Assembly: GCF_031081985.1 (NCBI RefSeq)
Contig: NZ_JARWSK010000005.1
Coordinates: 124,001-188,000, forward strand
Length of the DNA stretch: 64,000 nucleotides
Source of the DNA: Komagataeibacter xylinus
GTDB taxonomy: Bacteria > Pseudomonadota > Alphaproteobacteria > Acetobacterales > Acetobacteraceae
Reading direction: 5' to 3'
Shown here: piece after piece, positions 1 to 9,210 of the stretch
How positions within the stretch are numbered: position 1 is the first letter of the stretch
Layout of the letters: each line of letters begins with the position of its first letter
The notes under the pieces: generated by a model
Told to the model about the DNA's origin: nothing
The model's database searches: none
What the model saw: only the letters and a program-made list of their open reading frames with translations
Translations under genes and position numbers: made by a program

Positions 1-681
1 ATCGGCCTCGAGAATGGGCGGGAACCACGTATAGCGCGAGACATCGCCATACCGGCCAAGCGGCACGAAATTAAATCCGGCCTTTTCTATTTCCGATGCC
101 ACGAAGGCCTCGCCAAGCGGCCAGAATTTGATCCCTGCCCCCGGCGCCGACATGGCGCGCCGCCGGGCTGCCAGATGCACGAGTGCGCGGCTGGAAAAAA
201 AGGAAATGCAGTTAAGCGAAGCGCGCAACTGCCCATCGGGATAGATGCCGGTATGAAACGCCGTCCAGTACCATGACAGGTCAGCCGTAATGGGGTGGGC
301 CACGAAATCGGCCCCATCGGCAATCATGTCAGCGAGCAGGCGGTTACCGTTGCCGCCAATGCAGGCGTCATATTCAACAAACAGGTAATACGCATAATCG
401 GGAATGCAGGCCTGGACCTGATAATGAGTGTAGTCGGCATTCCACCATAGCAGGCTGCCTTTTTCAAAACGGTTGGCAAACCCTGCTTCCACCATATCGG
501 CATTGCAGGTGCGCAATACGTTGGGGTGGGGAATATTGCCTGCAAAGCCGTTTGTCTCATCAATGGAAATGAAGATGTCCGTATCGGGAAATGTGGCCTG
601 CAGGCGCTGCAACTGGCGCTGCACGAAACTGTCCCACGCATAGGTTTTCAGTACAATAGCACATGTTCGTGCAGCATCCAT
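1..681 (-). CDS. Unrecognised protein, possibly glycosyltransferase-like (partial, 3' end outside window)
   Basis: An open frame runs without a stop from an ATG at 681 to the window edge, giving 227 codons. It begins MDAARTCAIVLKTYAWDSF and contains FISIDETNG (about residues 38-46), WWNADYTHY and FVEYDACIGG. The alternation of hydrophobic strands with acidic motifs, and the EYD triplet after a hydrophobic stretch, recall GT-A type glycosyltransferases, but I do not recognise the family. No signal peptide or membrane segment is visible. It is divergent from a DegT-type aminotransferase, a common partner in surface sugar biosynthesis, so a glycan role is a context inference only. Other frames in this stretch lack coherent protein character, which supports this reading. 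Confidence 0.65.
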   Translation of the reverse strand, partial: MDAARTCAIVLKTYAWDSFVQRQLQRLQATFPDTDIFISIDETNGFAGNIPHPNVLRTCNADMVEAGFANRFEKGSLLWWNADYTHYQVQACIPDYAYYLFVEYDACIGGNGNRLLADMIADGADFVAHPITADLSWYWTAFHTGIYPDGQLRASLNCISFFSSRALVHLAARRRAMSAPGAGIKFWPLGEAFVASEIEKAGFNFVPLGRYGDVSRYTWFPPILEAD

Positions 682-1012
682 GTCGGTCACGTTCCCTGAT
701 TCATTGGCATTATGACCTAAATTGACCGAAAGATATTTTGGTTTTCCCGTTTTTTGTGAATATATCCTATAGGCAAAAAAAACTGGTCATTTTTTTTCGG
801 TGCATGAATTTTTATTTTCTTTTTCACTTATCGTATACTTCAGCGGCACATACGATCACTTAAACGTGTGGTAAACGATATGCCTCTGTGCGCGTTAAAA
901 ACGTACATGTTATGTGATTTTACAGGCGCTCTGAGGGCATATGGCATCCGGGCGCTGCAATCAGGTCAATACTTGCACTACTCCCCGAATTCAGTGAATC
1001 GGAATGTAAAAA
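682..1012. promoter_or_regulatory. AT-rich divergent intergenic region
   Basis: About 330 bases without a convincing gene separate two divergent genes. The middle (about 720-840) is strikingly rich in A and T runs, unlike the surrounding GC-rich DNA, and contains TATA-like hexamers such as TATCCTATAGG near 765. Promoters for both neighbours probably lie here. I could not assign specific boxes. Confidence 0.4.
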
Positions 1013-2170
1013 ATGACAGAAATGTCGCTCCCGGAAATATCGTTCATCCGTTCCAACATTCCGAAGATCAGCCAGTTATCCGAGAGCGTCATCGCCCTGG
1101 AAAACTCGGGCATCTATACCAATTATGGCCCGATCAACCAGAAGTTCGAAAAACGCCTCGTCGAGCAGATGTTCGGTGGCGTGGGCCAGTGCGTGACGGT
1201 ATGCAACGCCACCATCGGCCTCATGATGGCGCTCAAATACGCAACACGCCACACCAACCCTGAGCGGCAGCGCTATATCATCATGCCATCCTTCACATTT
1301 GCCGCGGCAGCGCATGCCGTGCTGTGGGCAGGCTTCGTGCCGCTTTTGTGTGATATCGACCCTGATGACTGGATGGCATCGCATGATGCGGAACAGGCGC
1401 TGCTGCAACAGTACAAAAACCAGATTGCTGCAATATTTCCCTACGCCACCTTCGGCAATGCAGCTGACATGACATACTATACGGAACTCGAAAGGCGCAC
1501 CGGCATTCCCGTCGTGATCGATGCCGCAGCCTCACTTGGCGCGCGCGACGGGCAGGGCCGTGGCTTTGGCCAGGGTTCGCCGCATGCCATTATCTGTTCG
1601 TTACACGCAACAAAAACAATGGGGATTGGCGAAGGCGGTTTCATCTACGCCAACAACCCCGAGATGATCGATGCCCTGCGGGCCATGGGCAATTTCGGTT
1701 TTGGCCAGGTCCGCCATGCCACCATGCCGGGCCTCAATTCCAAACTGCCTGAAATCGGTGCGCTGCTGGCCCTGTCGGGGCTGGAGCAGCTTGATGCCGT
1801 GGTCGAGAAAAAATGCAGCATAGAACGACTGTATTACGACCTGCTGCCCGAATTCACGTTCCAGCGCCAGCGCGGCACGCGCACGGCCTATCAGTTCCTG
1901 CCGGTGCGCCTGCCCGCGCATTATGCGCCTCACCGCCGCGCGATACTGGAGCGCATGAAGCAAAAGCGCATTGGCACCTCCACCTATTTTTCGCCCCATC
2001 TGCATGAACAGAGCTATTTCGCCGCCAATAGCGTGGCGGGTGACCTGAGTGCGACTGAAGCCCTGGCCTCATCCATCGTGTCGCTGCCGCTATGGCACGA
2101 AATGACCCCTGAAATGGTGCATTACGTGTGCCGCGAATTCAGGGCCGCCTGCCATGCCCAGATAGCCTGA
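1013..2170 (+). CDS. DegT/DnrJ/EryC1/StrS family PLP-dependent aminotransferase
   Basis: A 385-residue protein of normal length for sugar aminotransferases of the DegT/DnrJ/EryC1/StrS family, which transfer an amino group to keto-sugars of cell-surface glycans or secondary metabolites. Visible family marks are the N-terminal NSGIYTNYGPINQKFE segment, the CNATIGLMMAL segment that holds the cofactor phosphate, the DAAASLGA loop with Asp170, and the SLHATKTMGIGEGGF motif in which Lys201 should form the Schiff base. The following FAD enzyme starts 45 bases after the stop, suggesting one transcript. The amino-acceptor sugar cannot be told from sequence. Confidence 0.85.
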   Translation: MTEMSLPEISFIRSNIPKISQLSESVIALENSGIYTNYGPINQKFEKRLVEQMFGGVGQCVTVCNATIGLMMALKYATRHTNPERQRYIIMPSFTFAAAAHAVLWAGFVPLLCDIDPDDWMASHDAEQALLQQYKNQIAAIFPYATFGNAADMTYYTELERRTGIPVVIDAAASLGARDGQGRGFGQGSPHAIICSLHATKTMGIGEGGFIYANNPEMIDALRAMGNFGFGQVRHATMPGLNSKLPEIGALLALSGLEQLDAVVEKKCSIERLYYDLLPEFTFQRQRGTRTAYQFLPVRLPAHYAPHRRAILERMKQKRIGTSTYFSPHLHEQSYFAANSVAGDLSATEALASSIVSLPLWHEMTPEMVHYVCREFRAACHAQIA

Positions 2171-2214
2171 GCCCCCGTCGTTCCCTCCAACCACGGAAAA
2201 CGGACCCATGCCTC

Positions 2215-3597
2215 ATGTCCACCCACGCGACAACGCCCATCCTCATTGCTGGCGGCGGCCCCGCGGGCATCGCCATCCTGCTCGCGGCCTCACGCATCGG
2301 CCAGTTGCCCCACCTCCTTGATGCAGGCGTGACCCTGGTTGAACAGGGCAGCACGATCGGCTCCGGCATGCTCGGGCGCTACGTCATCAATTCCGACAGT
2401 GCTGCCGAAACCTTTGTCGATGCGATTACAGCCAACCCCGTGCCGGAACTTGCCCGCCTGACCCATCACCCGCTGGTGGAAATGATCCGCAGCCAGGGCA
2501 GGCAGCCCCTGCCGTTGCGCATCGTGGCGGATTTTCTTGATGTGGTGGGCCATGTGCTGACCGAGCTCATCGCAGCCCATCCCGCCTCCCGCCTGCTCAC
2601 CGGCTGGCGGCTTGAAACCCTGACCCGGCAGGAAGATGGCGGCTGGCTGGCCGATCTTGCCACAACCCGCGGGGCACACAGCCAGCAGATTGTTGCAGGC
2701 AAGGTGGTGCTCGCCCTTGGGGCCTGCCAGCCCCAGGCGCGCCTGTATACCGAGAACGTGGCCGGCCGCCCCCTGCTGCCACGTTACAAAGGGCGTATCG
2801 TGCAATCCGATGCCCTGCTGGCGCCTGAGGGCATGCACACGCTGCGCGCCATGCTGGCGGGATGCGAAAAACCCAGGATCACCATTATCGGCGGCGCCAG
2901 CAGCGCCCTGTCATCAGCCAATGTCATCTTGCGCGACATGGGCGAGCGCATCGCGCCGGGGCACCTCACACTTCTGCACCAGTCCCGGCTAAAGCTGTTC
3001 TACCGCACGGCGGAGGAAGCAAAAGCCGACGGCTATGCCGATTTCAACGAGGGTGACATCTGCCCGGTCAGCCAGTTCGTGCATCGCTTTGGTGGCCTGC
3101 GTTATGATTCACGCACCCTGGCCATGCGCCTGCTCGGCATTGCAGGCGCCACACCCGAGCCACGCCTGCACGCGCAGCAAATGACACCGGACAATGCAGC
3201 GCGCATACAGCACATTCTCGATCACTCCGATGCCATCATCGCCTGTCTTGGCTATAGCCCGCGCCGCGTGTGCGTGCGCGACATCAATGGCCAGCCTGTC
3301 GCCCTTGAGGCAGATGAGCCCCACGGTGCCCTGACCGGGCCGAACTGTGGCGTTCTCGATCAGGCAGGCCATGAAATTCCCGGCCTGTTTGGCATTGGCC
3401 TGGCCTCGGGCTTCAGGCCATCGGGGGCCATGGGGGGGGAGGCCAGCTTCCGCGGGCAGGTCAACAGCCTGTGGCTGTGGCAAAACGCCATTGGCGAGCG
3501 GATACTGACGCACATCCTGCCCTTCTCGGCCGGTGCGCGTTCATCGCCCATTCCTGCACGCCCGTTCGACCTCGCGCGTGGGCATGTGCATCTTTGA
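2215..3597 (+). CDS. FAD/NAD(P)-binding oxidoreductase, monooxygenase-like
   Basis: About 460 residues. A first dinucleotide-binding fold is marked by ILIAGGGPAGIAILLAA at residues about 8-24 and a second by ITIIGGASSALSSANVI at about 221-237. This two-Rossmann arrangement is typical of flavin monooxygenases and pyridine-nucleotide dependent flavoproteins (FAD first, NADPH second). A longer frame starts upstream at 2128 but overlaps the aminotransferase; ATG 2215 leads directly into the FAD fold and is preferred. The C-terminal ATG-motif-like segment FGIGLASGFRPSG would close the FAD site. The substrate is unknown. Its place behind the DegT aminotransferase suggests oxidation of an amino or hydroxyl group on the same product, which is inference. 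Confidence 0.7.
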   Translation: MSTHATTPILIAGGGPAGIAILLAASRIGQLPHLLDAGVTLVEQGSTIGSGMLGRYVINSDSAAETFVDAITANPVPELARLTHHPLVEMIRSQGRQPLPLRIVADFLDVVGHVLTELIAAHPASRLLTGWRLETLTRQEDGGWLADLATTRGAHSQQIVAGKVVLALGACQPQARLYTENVAGRPLLPRYKGRIVQSDALLAPEGMHTLRAMLAGCEKPRITIIGGASSALSSANVILRDMGERIAPGHLTLLHQSRLKLFYRTAEEAKADGYADFNEGDICPVSQFVHRFGGLRYDSRTLAMRLLGIAGATPEPRLHAQQMTPDNAARIQHILDHSDAIIACLGYSPRRVCVRDINGQPVALEADEPHGALTGPNCGVLDQAGHEIPGLFGIGLASGFRPSGAMGGEASFRGQVNSLWLWQNAIGERILTHILPFSAGARSSPIPARPFDLARGHVHL

Positions 3598-3615
3598 AAA
3601 TTGAGGCTTCAAAAG

Positions 3616-3643
3616 ATGTCGCCTTTCAAAAGAAAGGCGACAT
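3616..3643. terminator. Bidirectional hairpin terminator between convergent genes
   Basis: A perfect 12-bp stem, ATGTCGCCTTTC / GAAAGGCGACAT, with an AAAA loop lies between the stop of the FAD enzyme (3597) and the stop of the convergent sugar porter (3667). The position fits a shared terminator. Confidence 0.7.
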
Positions 3644-3666
3644 TCAGAAACTGCCTTCCTTCAGGT

Positions 3667-5034
3667 TCAGCGCAGCCGGTCGAAGGCACCTGCCTTGAGC
3701 GCGGTCTCGATTTCCTCAAGCGAGCGCCCCCGGGTCTCGGGCACGTAACGCCAGATGAACACAAAGGCCAGCACGTTCAGCCCCGCATACATCCAGAACG
3801 TGCCCGCCGCCCCAAGCGCCTGCACCAAGGAAAGCGTGGTGAGCGAGATCAGCAGATCCGCCGTCCAGTGGGTTGCAGCCACAAGGCTCATGCCCTTGCT
3901 GCGGCATGAGAGCGGATAGACCTCGGCACCCACCAGCCAGATCGCAACCGACAGGCTGCCCACATTGAATATGGCGTAACAGACCACCGCAGCCGCCGTG
4001 ATCCATGTATTGATTCCATGCGTTGCGCCCTGCGCAAACATCGCGCCAAGCACCATGAGCGATATGGCCGCACCGGGCACAAGCCGCAGCAGCAGCCTGC
4101 GCCGCCCCCATGCATCGACCGCCCAACTGCCGAAGGCGGTGGAAATGACCATGGCCACGCCAATGGCAATCGAGGTCAGCAGCGCCGAACCCTCGCCAAA
4201 CCCCACGCCTGCAAAGATGGTGGGCGCGTAATACAGCACCGCGTTGATGCCGGTAATCTGGCAGAACAGCGCCACACCCACGGATGCCACGACCGCAGGC
4301 CGCACCCAGGGCTGCAGCAGGGCAGACCAAGGGGCCTGCTCATCATGCATGGCCACGATGGCATCGAGTTCCGCGCGCGCGGCCACCGGGTCACGCCGCA
4401 GGCGTTGCAGCACATCGAACGCACTTTCCAGCTTGCCTTTCATGGCCAGCCAGCGCGGGCTGCGTGGCAGGAGCGACATGCCGCCAAACAGAATGACCGC
4501 CGGAATGATGCCAAGCCCGAACATGAGCCGCCATGACTGCGCACGGAACACATAGCCCACAATAAACGAGACAAGGATACCGGTCACAACAGCCAACTGG
4601 AACAGTACCACCATCTGGCCGCGTTTTTCACGCGGGGCAATTTCCGCGATATAGACCGGCACGATCTGCGAGCACATGCCAACGGCCAGCCCCAGGATGA
4701 AACGCGCCGCGACCAGCACGCCCACGCCTGGCGCAAACGACGCCACCAGCGTGCCGACAATAAAGACAAGGGCGGCGAACATGATCATGTAGCGCCGCCC
4801 CAGCCGGTCCGACAGGGGGGCCGCCATCAGGCAGCCCGCCAGCGCCCCGGCCACAATGGCCGAGGTCACCACCTGCTGCCCCAGCGTGCCCAGGGCAAAG
4901 TCCGGGGTGATCTGGAGCAGGGCGGCGGAAATGATGCCCGTGTCATACCCGAACAGAAGGCCGCCGGTCGCGGCCACGCCTGCAATCAGGTTGACAATGC
5001 CGGAACCGGTAACCGTTTGACTGTGATGCGCCAT
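3667..5034 (-). CDS. MFS sugar porter (sugar:H+ symporter family)
   Basis: A 455-residue inner-membrane transporter of the major facilitator sugar porter family (XylE/GalP type). Diagnostic motifs are GGLLFGYDTGIISAALL in helix 1, the DRLGRRYMI loop between helices 2 and 3, PRSPRWLAMKG after helix 6, and PETRGRSLEEIE at the C-terminus. About twelve hydrophobic segments can be read. An in-frame TTG lies six codons upstream, but ATG 5034 has a GAAAGAA ribosome-binding sequence and is preferred. It shares strand with the MRJP-like gene and xylulokinase to the right, which suggests uptake of a pentose or pentitol entering metabolism as xylulose. The substrate is inferred only from context. Confidence 0.88.
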   Translation of the reverse strand: MAHHSQTVTGSGIVNLIAGVAATGGLLFGYDTGIISAALLQITPDFALGTLGQQVVTSAIVAGALAGCLMAAPLSDRLGRRYMIMFAALVFIVGTLVASFAPGVGVLVAARFILGLAVGMCSQIVPVYIAEIAPREKRGQMVVLFQLAVVTGILVSFIVGYVFRAQSWRLMFGLGIIPAVILFGGMSLLPRSPRWLAMKGKLESAFDVLQRLRRDPVAARAELDAIVAMHDEQAPWSALLQPWVRPAVVASVGVALFCQITGINAVLYYAPTIFAGVGFGEGSALLTSIAIGVAMVISTAFGSWAVDAWGRRRLLLRLVPGAAISLMVLGAMFAQGATHGINTWITAAAVVCYAIFNVGSLSVAIWLVGAEVYPLSCRSKGMSLVAATHWTADLLISLTTLSLVQALGAAGTFWMYAGLNVLAFVFIWRYVPETRGRSLEEIETALKAGAFDRLR

Positions 5035-5091
5035 TATTATGCGTTCTTTCAACTGCGCCGGGTCAGGGCGGGGCGACGGTGCGCCCGGGGT

Positions 5092-6228
5092 TTATTGCAT
5101 CGGTATCTTCACCACCAGCCAGGGGCGCTCTTCCATGTCGTGCCCATCATGGAACACGGGCAGCCGGCCCCACTGGCCCACGGTCAGCCACAGCGCGTTA
5201 TCCTTGATGGTCAGGCCATCAGGCGCGATCAGGCGCGGGTCATGAGCCACAACCGAAAGCTGCCCGTCAGGCAGGCGGCGCAGCACGGCGTGGCGTTCGA
5301 TATCGGTCAGGTAGAGGGAATTGTCCGGCCCCGTGGCCATGCCATCCACCACGGCGTCCTCCCCTTCATCGCGCACGGCGTGTTCAAGCTGCGCGGGCTT
5401 GGTGGCGGGATTGGCCAGCAGCGCGGTGGGCGCGCTGTACAGCCTGCGGCTGGACAGAGGCTGCCAGTAGAGCGTGCTGGAATCAGCACTCAGCGTCACG
5501 CCGTCAATGCCGCCCTGCCCCATGGCCGGATGCGCCATGTCATAACGCAGCATTTTGCCGTCGAGTTCCATGGCAAAGCCCTGCTCGGCACTGACGGAGG
5601 GCGCGTTTTCAAGCACGCGACGGGCATGGCCGGTGGCAATATCGACCACGATGATGGCCGGGTGATCCATCTGCGAGGTATCGCTGATGAACGCGGTGCC
5701 CTTCTCGCCATGCGTCAGGTCCACGCGCACGTCATTGACGTGGCTGTCCGTGCGCGTGGCGCCGGTGTCCGGGCCGAGCGCGATGGTGGCAATGATCTGG
5801 CCGCTCCTGGGGTCCAGCCCGATCAGCGCCGGGGTGGCGGGGGCTGCCTGCCCGGCCACGGTGCCTTCATCCACGATCCACAGGTGGCCTGCTGTATCCA
5901 CCGTCATGCCAAGGGGGGAAATGAAACGCGCCTGTGTCGCCTCATCGGGGAAAGGAATGGCCTTGCCCTTGACCAGTTGGCCAAGGCGCGGCCCCTTGTG
6001 GTCGGCGGCACTGCGGGGGAAGGCAATGACCAGCCGCCCATCGGGCAGGGCGGCAATGCCGGAAGGCTGCATGTCGGCAAACCGGGCCACCACGGTTATG
6101 TTGCCGCTTGGCGCCGCACCATGGTCCACGCTGTCTTTGGCATGGGCGTCAAGGGGGGCGAGAAGGGCCAGCAGCGCGGCCCCGCAGGCATAGTGGTGGA
6201 AAAGACGGGAGAATAGGCGTGTTTTCAT
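5092..6228 (-). CDS. Secreted MRJP/SMP-30-like beta-propeller protein
   Basis: About 378 residues with an N-terminal signal peptide (MKTRLFSRLFHHYACGAALL, Ala-rich cleavage region near DAHAK). The rest reads as repeated strands of a six-bladed propeller, with PSGIAALPDGRLVIAF, PLGMTVDTAGHLWIVDEG, GIDGVTLSADSSTLYWQPL and APDGLTIKDNALWLT. These match major royal jelly/yellow-related and gluconolactonase-like bacterial proteins that occur in the periplasm. The enzymatic role is uncertain; a lactone or related periplasmic substrate is possible. It lies between a sugar porter and xylulokinase on the same strand, consistent with periplasmic sugar metabolism. Confidence 0.75.
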   Translation of the reverse strand: MKTRLFSRLFHHYACGAALLALLAPLDAHAKDSVDHGAAPSGNITVVARFADMQPSGIAALPDGRLVIAFPRSAADHKGPRLGQLVKGKAIPFPDEATQARFISPLGMTVDTAGHLWIVDEGTVAGQAAPATPALIGLDPRSGQIIATIALGPDTGATRTDSHVNDVRVDLTHGEKGTAFISDTSQMDHPAIIVVDIATGHARRVLENAPSVSAEQGFAMELDGKMLRYDMAHPAMGQGGIDGVTLSADSSTLYWQPLSSRRLYSAPTALLANPATKPAQLEHAVRDEGEDAVVDGMATGPDNSLYLTDIERHAVLRRLPDGQLSVVAHDPRLIAPDGLTIKDNALWLTVGQWGRLPVFHDGHDMEERPWLVVKIPMQ

Positions 6229-6325
6229 CAAACTTTATCCATTTCCTTATTCTTGCCCGACATGCGTAACATGATCGCCATAGGGCCATAACCATCTTTT
6301 TCCACACCCTGCCCCGCCTGTACCA

Positions 6326-7795
6326 TCAGATGACCGGGGCCGTCATCGCCCCACGCAGGGCGGGATAGAGCGCACGGTAGCGAGCCAGTGGAACTGCATA
6401 GGCGTCGGCCATGCCCGCATCGGGCACGAGCGTCTCTTCACGCTGCTGCGGCTGGCATACCGCGCTCACCGCCTCAGCCGTTACAGCGATTCGGGCCAGA
6501 CGCGCCGCGCCAAAGGCCCCGCCCTGCGCCCCATGCGCCAGGCGGTGCAGCGCAAGCCCGGTAACATTGGCAAGGATCGAGACCCACAGGCGACTGTGGG
6601 AGCCACCGCCAATCACATCCGCATCGTGCAGCATGGACCCCGCATCGGCCAGCGCATCGACCACGTCACGAAACGAGAAGGCAACGCCTTCAAGCACGGC
6701 CTGCGTCATGTCCGCCCGCGTGGTGGCATCTGACAGCCCGGCAAACCCGCCACGGATCTGCCCGTCATTATGCAGCGTGCGCTCGCCCGAAAGGTAGGGC
6801 AGGAACATGACCGGCGAAGGCCGCGTGATCTCGGGTGGCAGTTCGGCCAGCAAAGCACTTTCCGTCATGCCGGTCACGCGCGCCCACCACGCCAGCGAGG
6901 ACGCGGCGGAAAGGGTGACCCCCATCTGGTGCCACGTAGCAGGCACGGCATGGCAGAAGGCATGGATGCCGCCCTGCGGGTGCGGACGGAAGCGATCGGT
7001 CGTCACCCACACCACACCCGACGTGCCCAGCGACAGGAAGGATGATCCCCCCTGCACTGCCCCCAGCCCCACGGCACCGGCGGCGTTATCACCCGCGCCG
7101 CCTGCCAGCACGGGGCGGCCCTTCATGCCCCAGCGCCGGGCCAGATCGGCATGGAGCACGCCCGCCCGCGCCGTGCCCTCGACCACCTCCGGCATGGCGT
7201 CACGGCCCAGGCCGGTAGCCGCCAGCGCCGCATCCGACCAGCAGCGCCCGCCAACATCGAGCCACAGCGAACCGGCGGCATCCGACATGTCATCGATCAT
7301 CTCGCCGGTCATGCGGTAGCGTAGCCAGGCCTTGGGCAGCAGCACATGGCGGGTGGCGGCAAACACTTCGGGCTCATGTTCCGCCACCCAGATCAGCTTG
7401 GGCGCGGTAAAGCCGGGCATGGCGATATTGCCACACACCTGCCGGCTGTAGGGAAAGCGGCGCTCGAATTCGGCGCATTGCGCAACGCTGCGCAGGTCAT
7501 TCCATAAAATGCACGGCCGCAGCACGCCGCCATCAGCGCCCAGCAGCACCGCGCCATGCTGTTGCCCCGACAGGCCAATGCCCGCCACCTGCGCCATCTC
7601 GCGCGGGTTTGCCGCCGCCAGCGCATCCATGGTGAGCAGCAGGGCCTCCCACCAGTCCTGCGGGGCCTGCTCGCTCCAGCCCGGCCGGGGGGATGTTACG
7701 CGCAGGGGGTGGGCGTGGCTGGCCACGACCTGCTGCCGGTCATCGACCAGCACGGCCTTGAGAGATGATGTACCCAGATCCAGTCCGACAAACAT
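6326..7795 (-). CDS. xylB: Xylulokinase
   Basis: A 489-residue FGGY-family kinase of the usual xylulokinase length. It phosphorylates D-xylulose with ATP in the cytoplasm and feeds the pentose phosphate pathway. The N-terminal phosphate loop MFVGLDLGTSSLKAVLVD, the GWSEQAPQDWW segment, the ISGQQHG-like GLSGQQHGAVLLG, the ILWNDLRS loop, the ATP-site glycine motif LGTSGVVWV and the C-terminal GGGSHSRLW are all present. It is the last recognisable gene of the leftward sugar set. No pentitol dehydrogenase or xylose isomerase is in the window, so xylulose must come from enzymes encoded elsewhere. Confidence 0.92.
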   Translation of the reverse strand: MFVGLDLGTSSLKAVLVDDRQQVVASHAHPLRVTSPRPGWSEQAPQDWWEALLLTMDALAAANPREMAQVAGIGLSGQQHGAVLLGADGGVLRPCILWNDLRSVAQCAEFERRFPYSRQVCGNIAMPGFTAPKLIWVAEHEPEVFAATRHVLLPKAWLRYRMTGEMIDDMSDAAGSLWLDVGGRCWSDAALAATGLGRDAMPEVVEGTARAGVLHADLARRWGMKGRPVLAGGAGDNAAGAVGLGAVQGGSSFLSLGTSGVVWVTTDRFRPHPQGGIHAFCHAVPATWHQMGVTLSAASSLAWWARVTGMTESALLAELPPEITRPSPVMFLPYLSGERTLHNDGQIRGGFAGLSDATTRADMTQAVLEGVAFSFRDVVDALADAGSMLHDADVIGGGSHSRLWVSILANVTGLALHRLAHGAQGGAFGAARLARIAVTAEAVSAVCQPQQREETLVPDAGMADAYAVPLARYRALYPALRGAMTAPVI

Positions 7796-8000
7796 TATTG
7801 TTATTCCCGCACCACAACTGGCATTGCAGTCGTGGCATTGCTGTTTTCTGCTTGTTCAGGACTTTACTCAATACATACCGGCTGCCTTGTGGCAAGCACC
7901 GGCTGGACACCTTATAGTGACTGCAATGCGGCAGGAGAGACGATTCCTGCTGAAAATGAATGTTCTGGGTTTGATGTTTTACAAAGTGTCGATGGTTCCC

Positions 8001-8044
8001 CGATAAAATAAAAGTTTCCGGGTGCCGCCTTTTTTAAAGGCGGC
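8001..8044. repeat. Dispersed intergenic repeat with hairpin, also acoC terminator
   Basis: The sequence ends in a perfect GCCGCCTTT/AAAGGCGGC hairpin (8024-8044), 22 bases past the acoC stop, so it can end acoABC transcription. The flanking ATAAAAGTTT and GGGTGCCGCC are shared with a copy at 44012-44086, marking it as a repeat family member. Otherwise 7796-8066 shows no gene. Confidence 0.65.
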
Positions 8045-8066
8045 GTGGTTGTTGCCAATACAGGCA

Positions 8067-9209
8067 TTACGCCGTAGCCACCTCATGCCCGATAAAGGCT
8101 CCCACAACTTCATTGACGGCCGTTGCACTTTCAAGCTGTGGCATGTGCCCGATGGCAGGCAGGAGGTGGCGGGTCACGCTGCCCGGCAGGCCATCAGCCT
8201 GCACGACTGGGAGGATTTCATCCGCCTGCCCCCAGATCAGGGTCACCGGTACATCCGCGCCCGCCAGCACGGGGCGCAGGTCATCGCCCTGCTTTCCACC
8301 GGGAAAACACGCTTCCGCCACCTGGCGCAGGGCAGCCTCAGCCCCATCCAGCCGCTTGTAGCGCAGCACGTCATCCGCCATGCGCCGCCCGATCAGTGAT
8401 TTGTCATGCACGAGGTATTTCAGCACGTCCTGCAGGCCGCGCACGCGGTCGGCCTCGATGAAGCCGTTGATGAAATCCATGTTGATCTGCGGCCCCAGCC
8501 CGGCAGGGGCGATAAGGGTCAGTGACGCCACAAGCGCGGGCCGGGTGCGCGCCAGTGTCAGCGCAATGCCGCCACCCAGCGAATGGCCCATCACATGCAC
8601 GCGCGAAAGATCGAGATGCGCCAGCAGTTGCGCCGTGACATCGGCAAAGAACGCCAGCGTGCCCGGCCCCACATCCTTTGACGAGCCACCGTGCCCCGGC
8701 AGGTCGAATGCAATGACGCGCCGCCCGTGCGCGAGGGCCGCGTGATTGAGCATCCAGTTCTTGAGGTCGCCACCAAAGCCATGAATGAGCACAAGCGGCG
8801 TGCCGTCGCCCGCCCCCCGGTCATGCACGCGCAGGCTGTGCGCGCCCACCTGCATCATCACCGGTTCATCGGCAGCCTCCGCCCCGTCAGGCTGATCGGA
8901 TGCGGCGGCAAAATCGGCCTGGAAGCGGGTGATGAAGGCATCGATATCCGTATCCGCCACCGCCGCATCGGCCACAATGCCGATCAGCGCGCCCACGGGC
9001 AGCATCTCGCCATTGGCGGCCACATGGCGGCGCAACAGGCCTGCGACCGGACTTTCGAAGGTGTTGGTGATCTTGCTGGTCTCGATATCGACGAGTTCCT
9101 CGCCAGCCGTGACCTGCGTGCCGGGCTCGACCAGCCAGCCCGCAATCTTGCCCTCCGTCATGGCGAGGCCGAATTTGGGCATGGTGATGGGGGTGATGTC
9201 GGGGGTCAT
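8067..9209 (-). CDS. acoC: Acetoin dehydrogenase E2-like subunit (lipoyl domain plus alpha/beta hydrolase)
   Basis: A 380-residue protein with two parts. Residues 1-80 are a biotinyl/lipoyl domain with the lipoylation Lys46 in VDIETSKITNTFE. Residues about 130-375 are an alpha/beta hydrolase with LIHGFGG, nucleophile Ser210 in GHSLGGG, and C-terminal GHMPQLE supplying the histidine. This architecture, without the usual E3-binding domain and CoA acyltransferase core, is typical of AcoC in acetoin cleavage complexes, which pass the acetyl group to CoA. It follows acoB with one base between stop and start, so translation is probably coupled. The acoL dihydrolipoamide dehydrogenase is not in the window. 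Confidence 0.9.
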   Translation of the reverse strand: MTPDITPITMPKFGLAMTEGKIAGWLVEPGTQVTAGEELVDIETSKITNTFESPVAGLLRRHVAANGEMLPVGALIGIVADAAVADTDIDAFITRFQADFAAASDQPDGAEAADEPVMMQVGAHSLRVHDRGAGDGTPLVLIHGFGGDLKNWMLNHAALAHGRRVIAFDLPGHGGSSKDVGPGTLAFFADVTAQLLAHLDLSRVHVMGHSLGGGIALTLARTRPALVASLTLIAPAGLGPQINMDFINGFIEADRVRGLQDVLKYLVHDKSLIGRRMADDVLRYKRLDGAEAALRQVAEACFPGGKQGDDLRPVLAGADVPVTLIWGQADEILPVVQADGLPGSVTRHLLPAIGHMPQLESATAVNEVVGAFIGHEVATA

Positions 9210-9210
9210 G

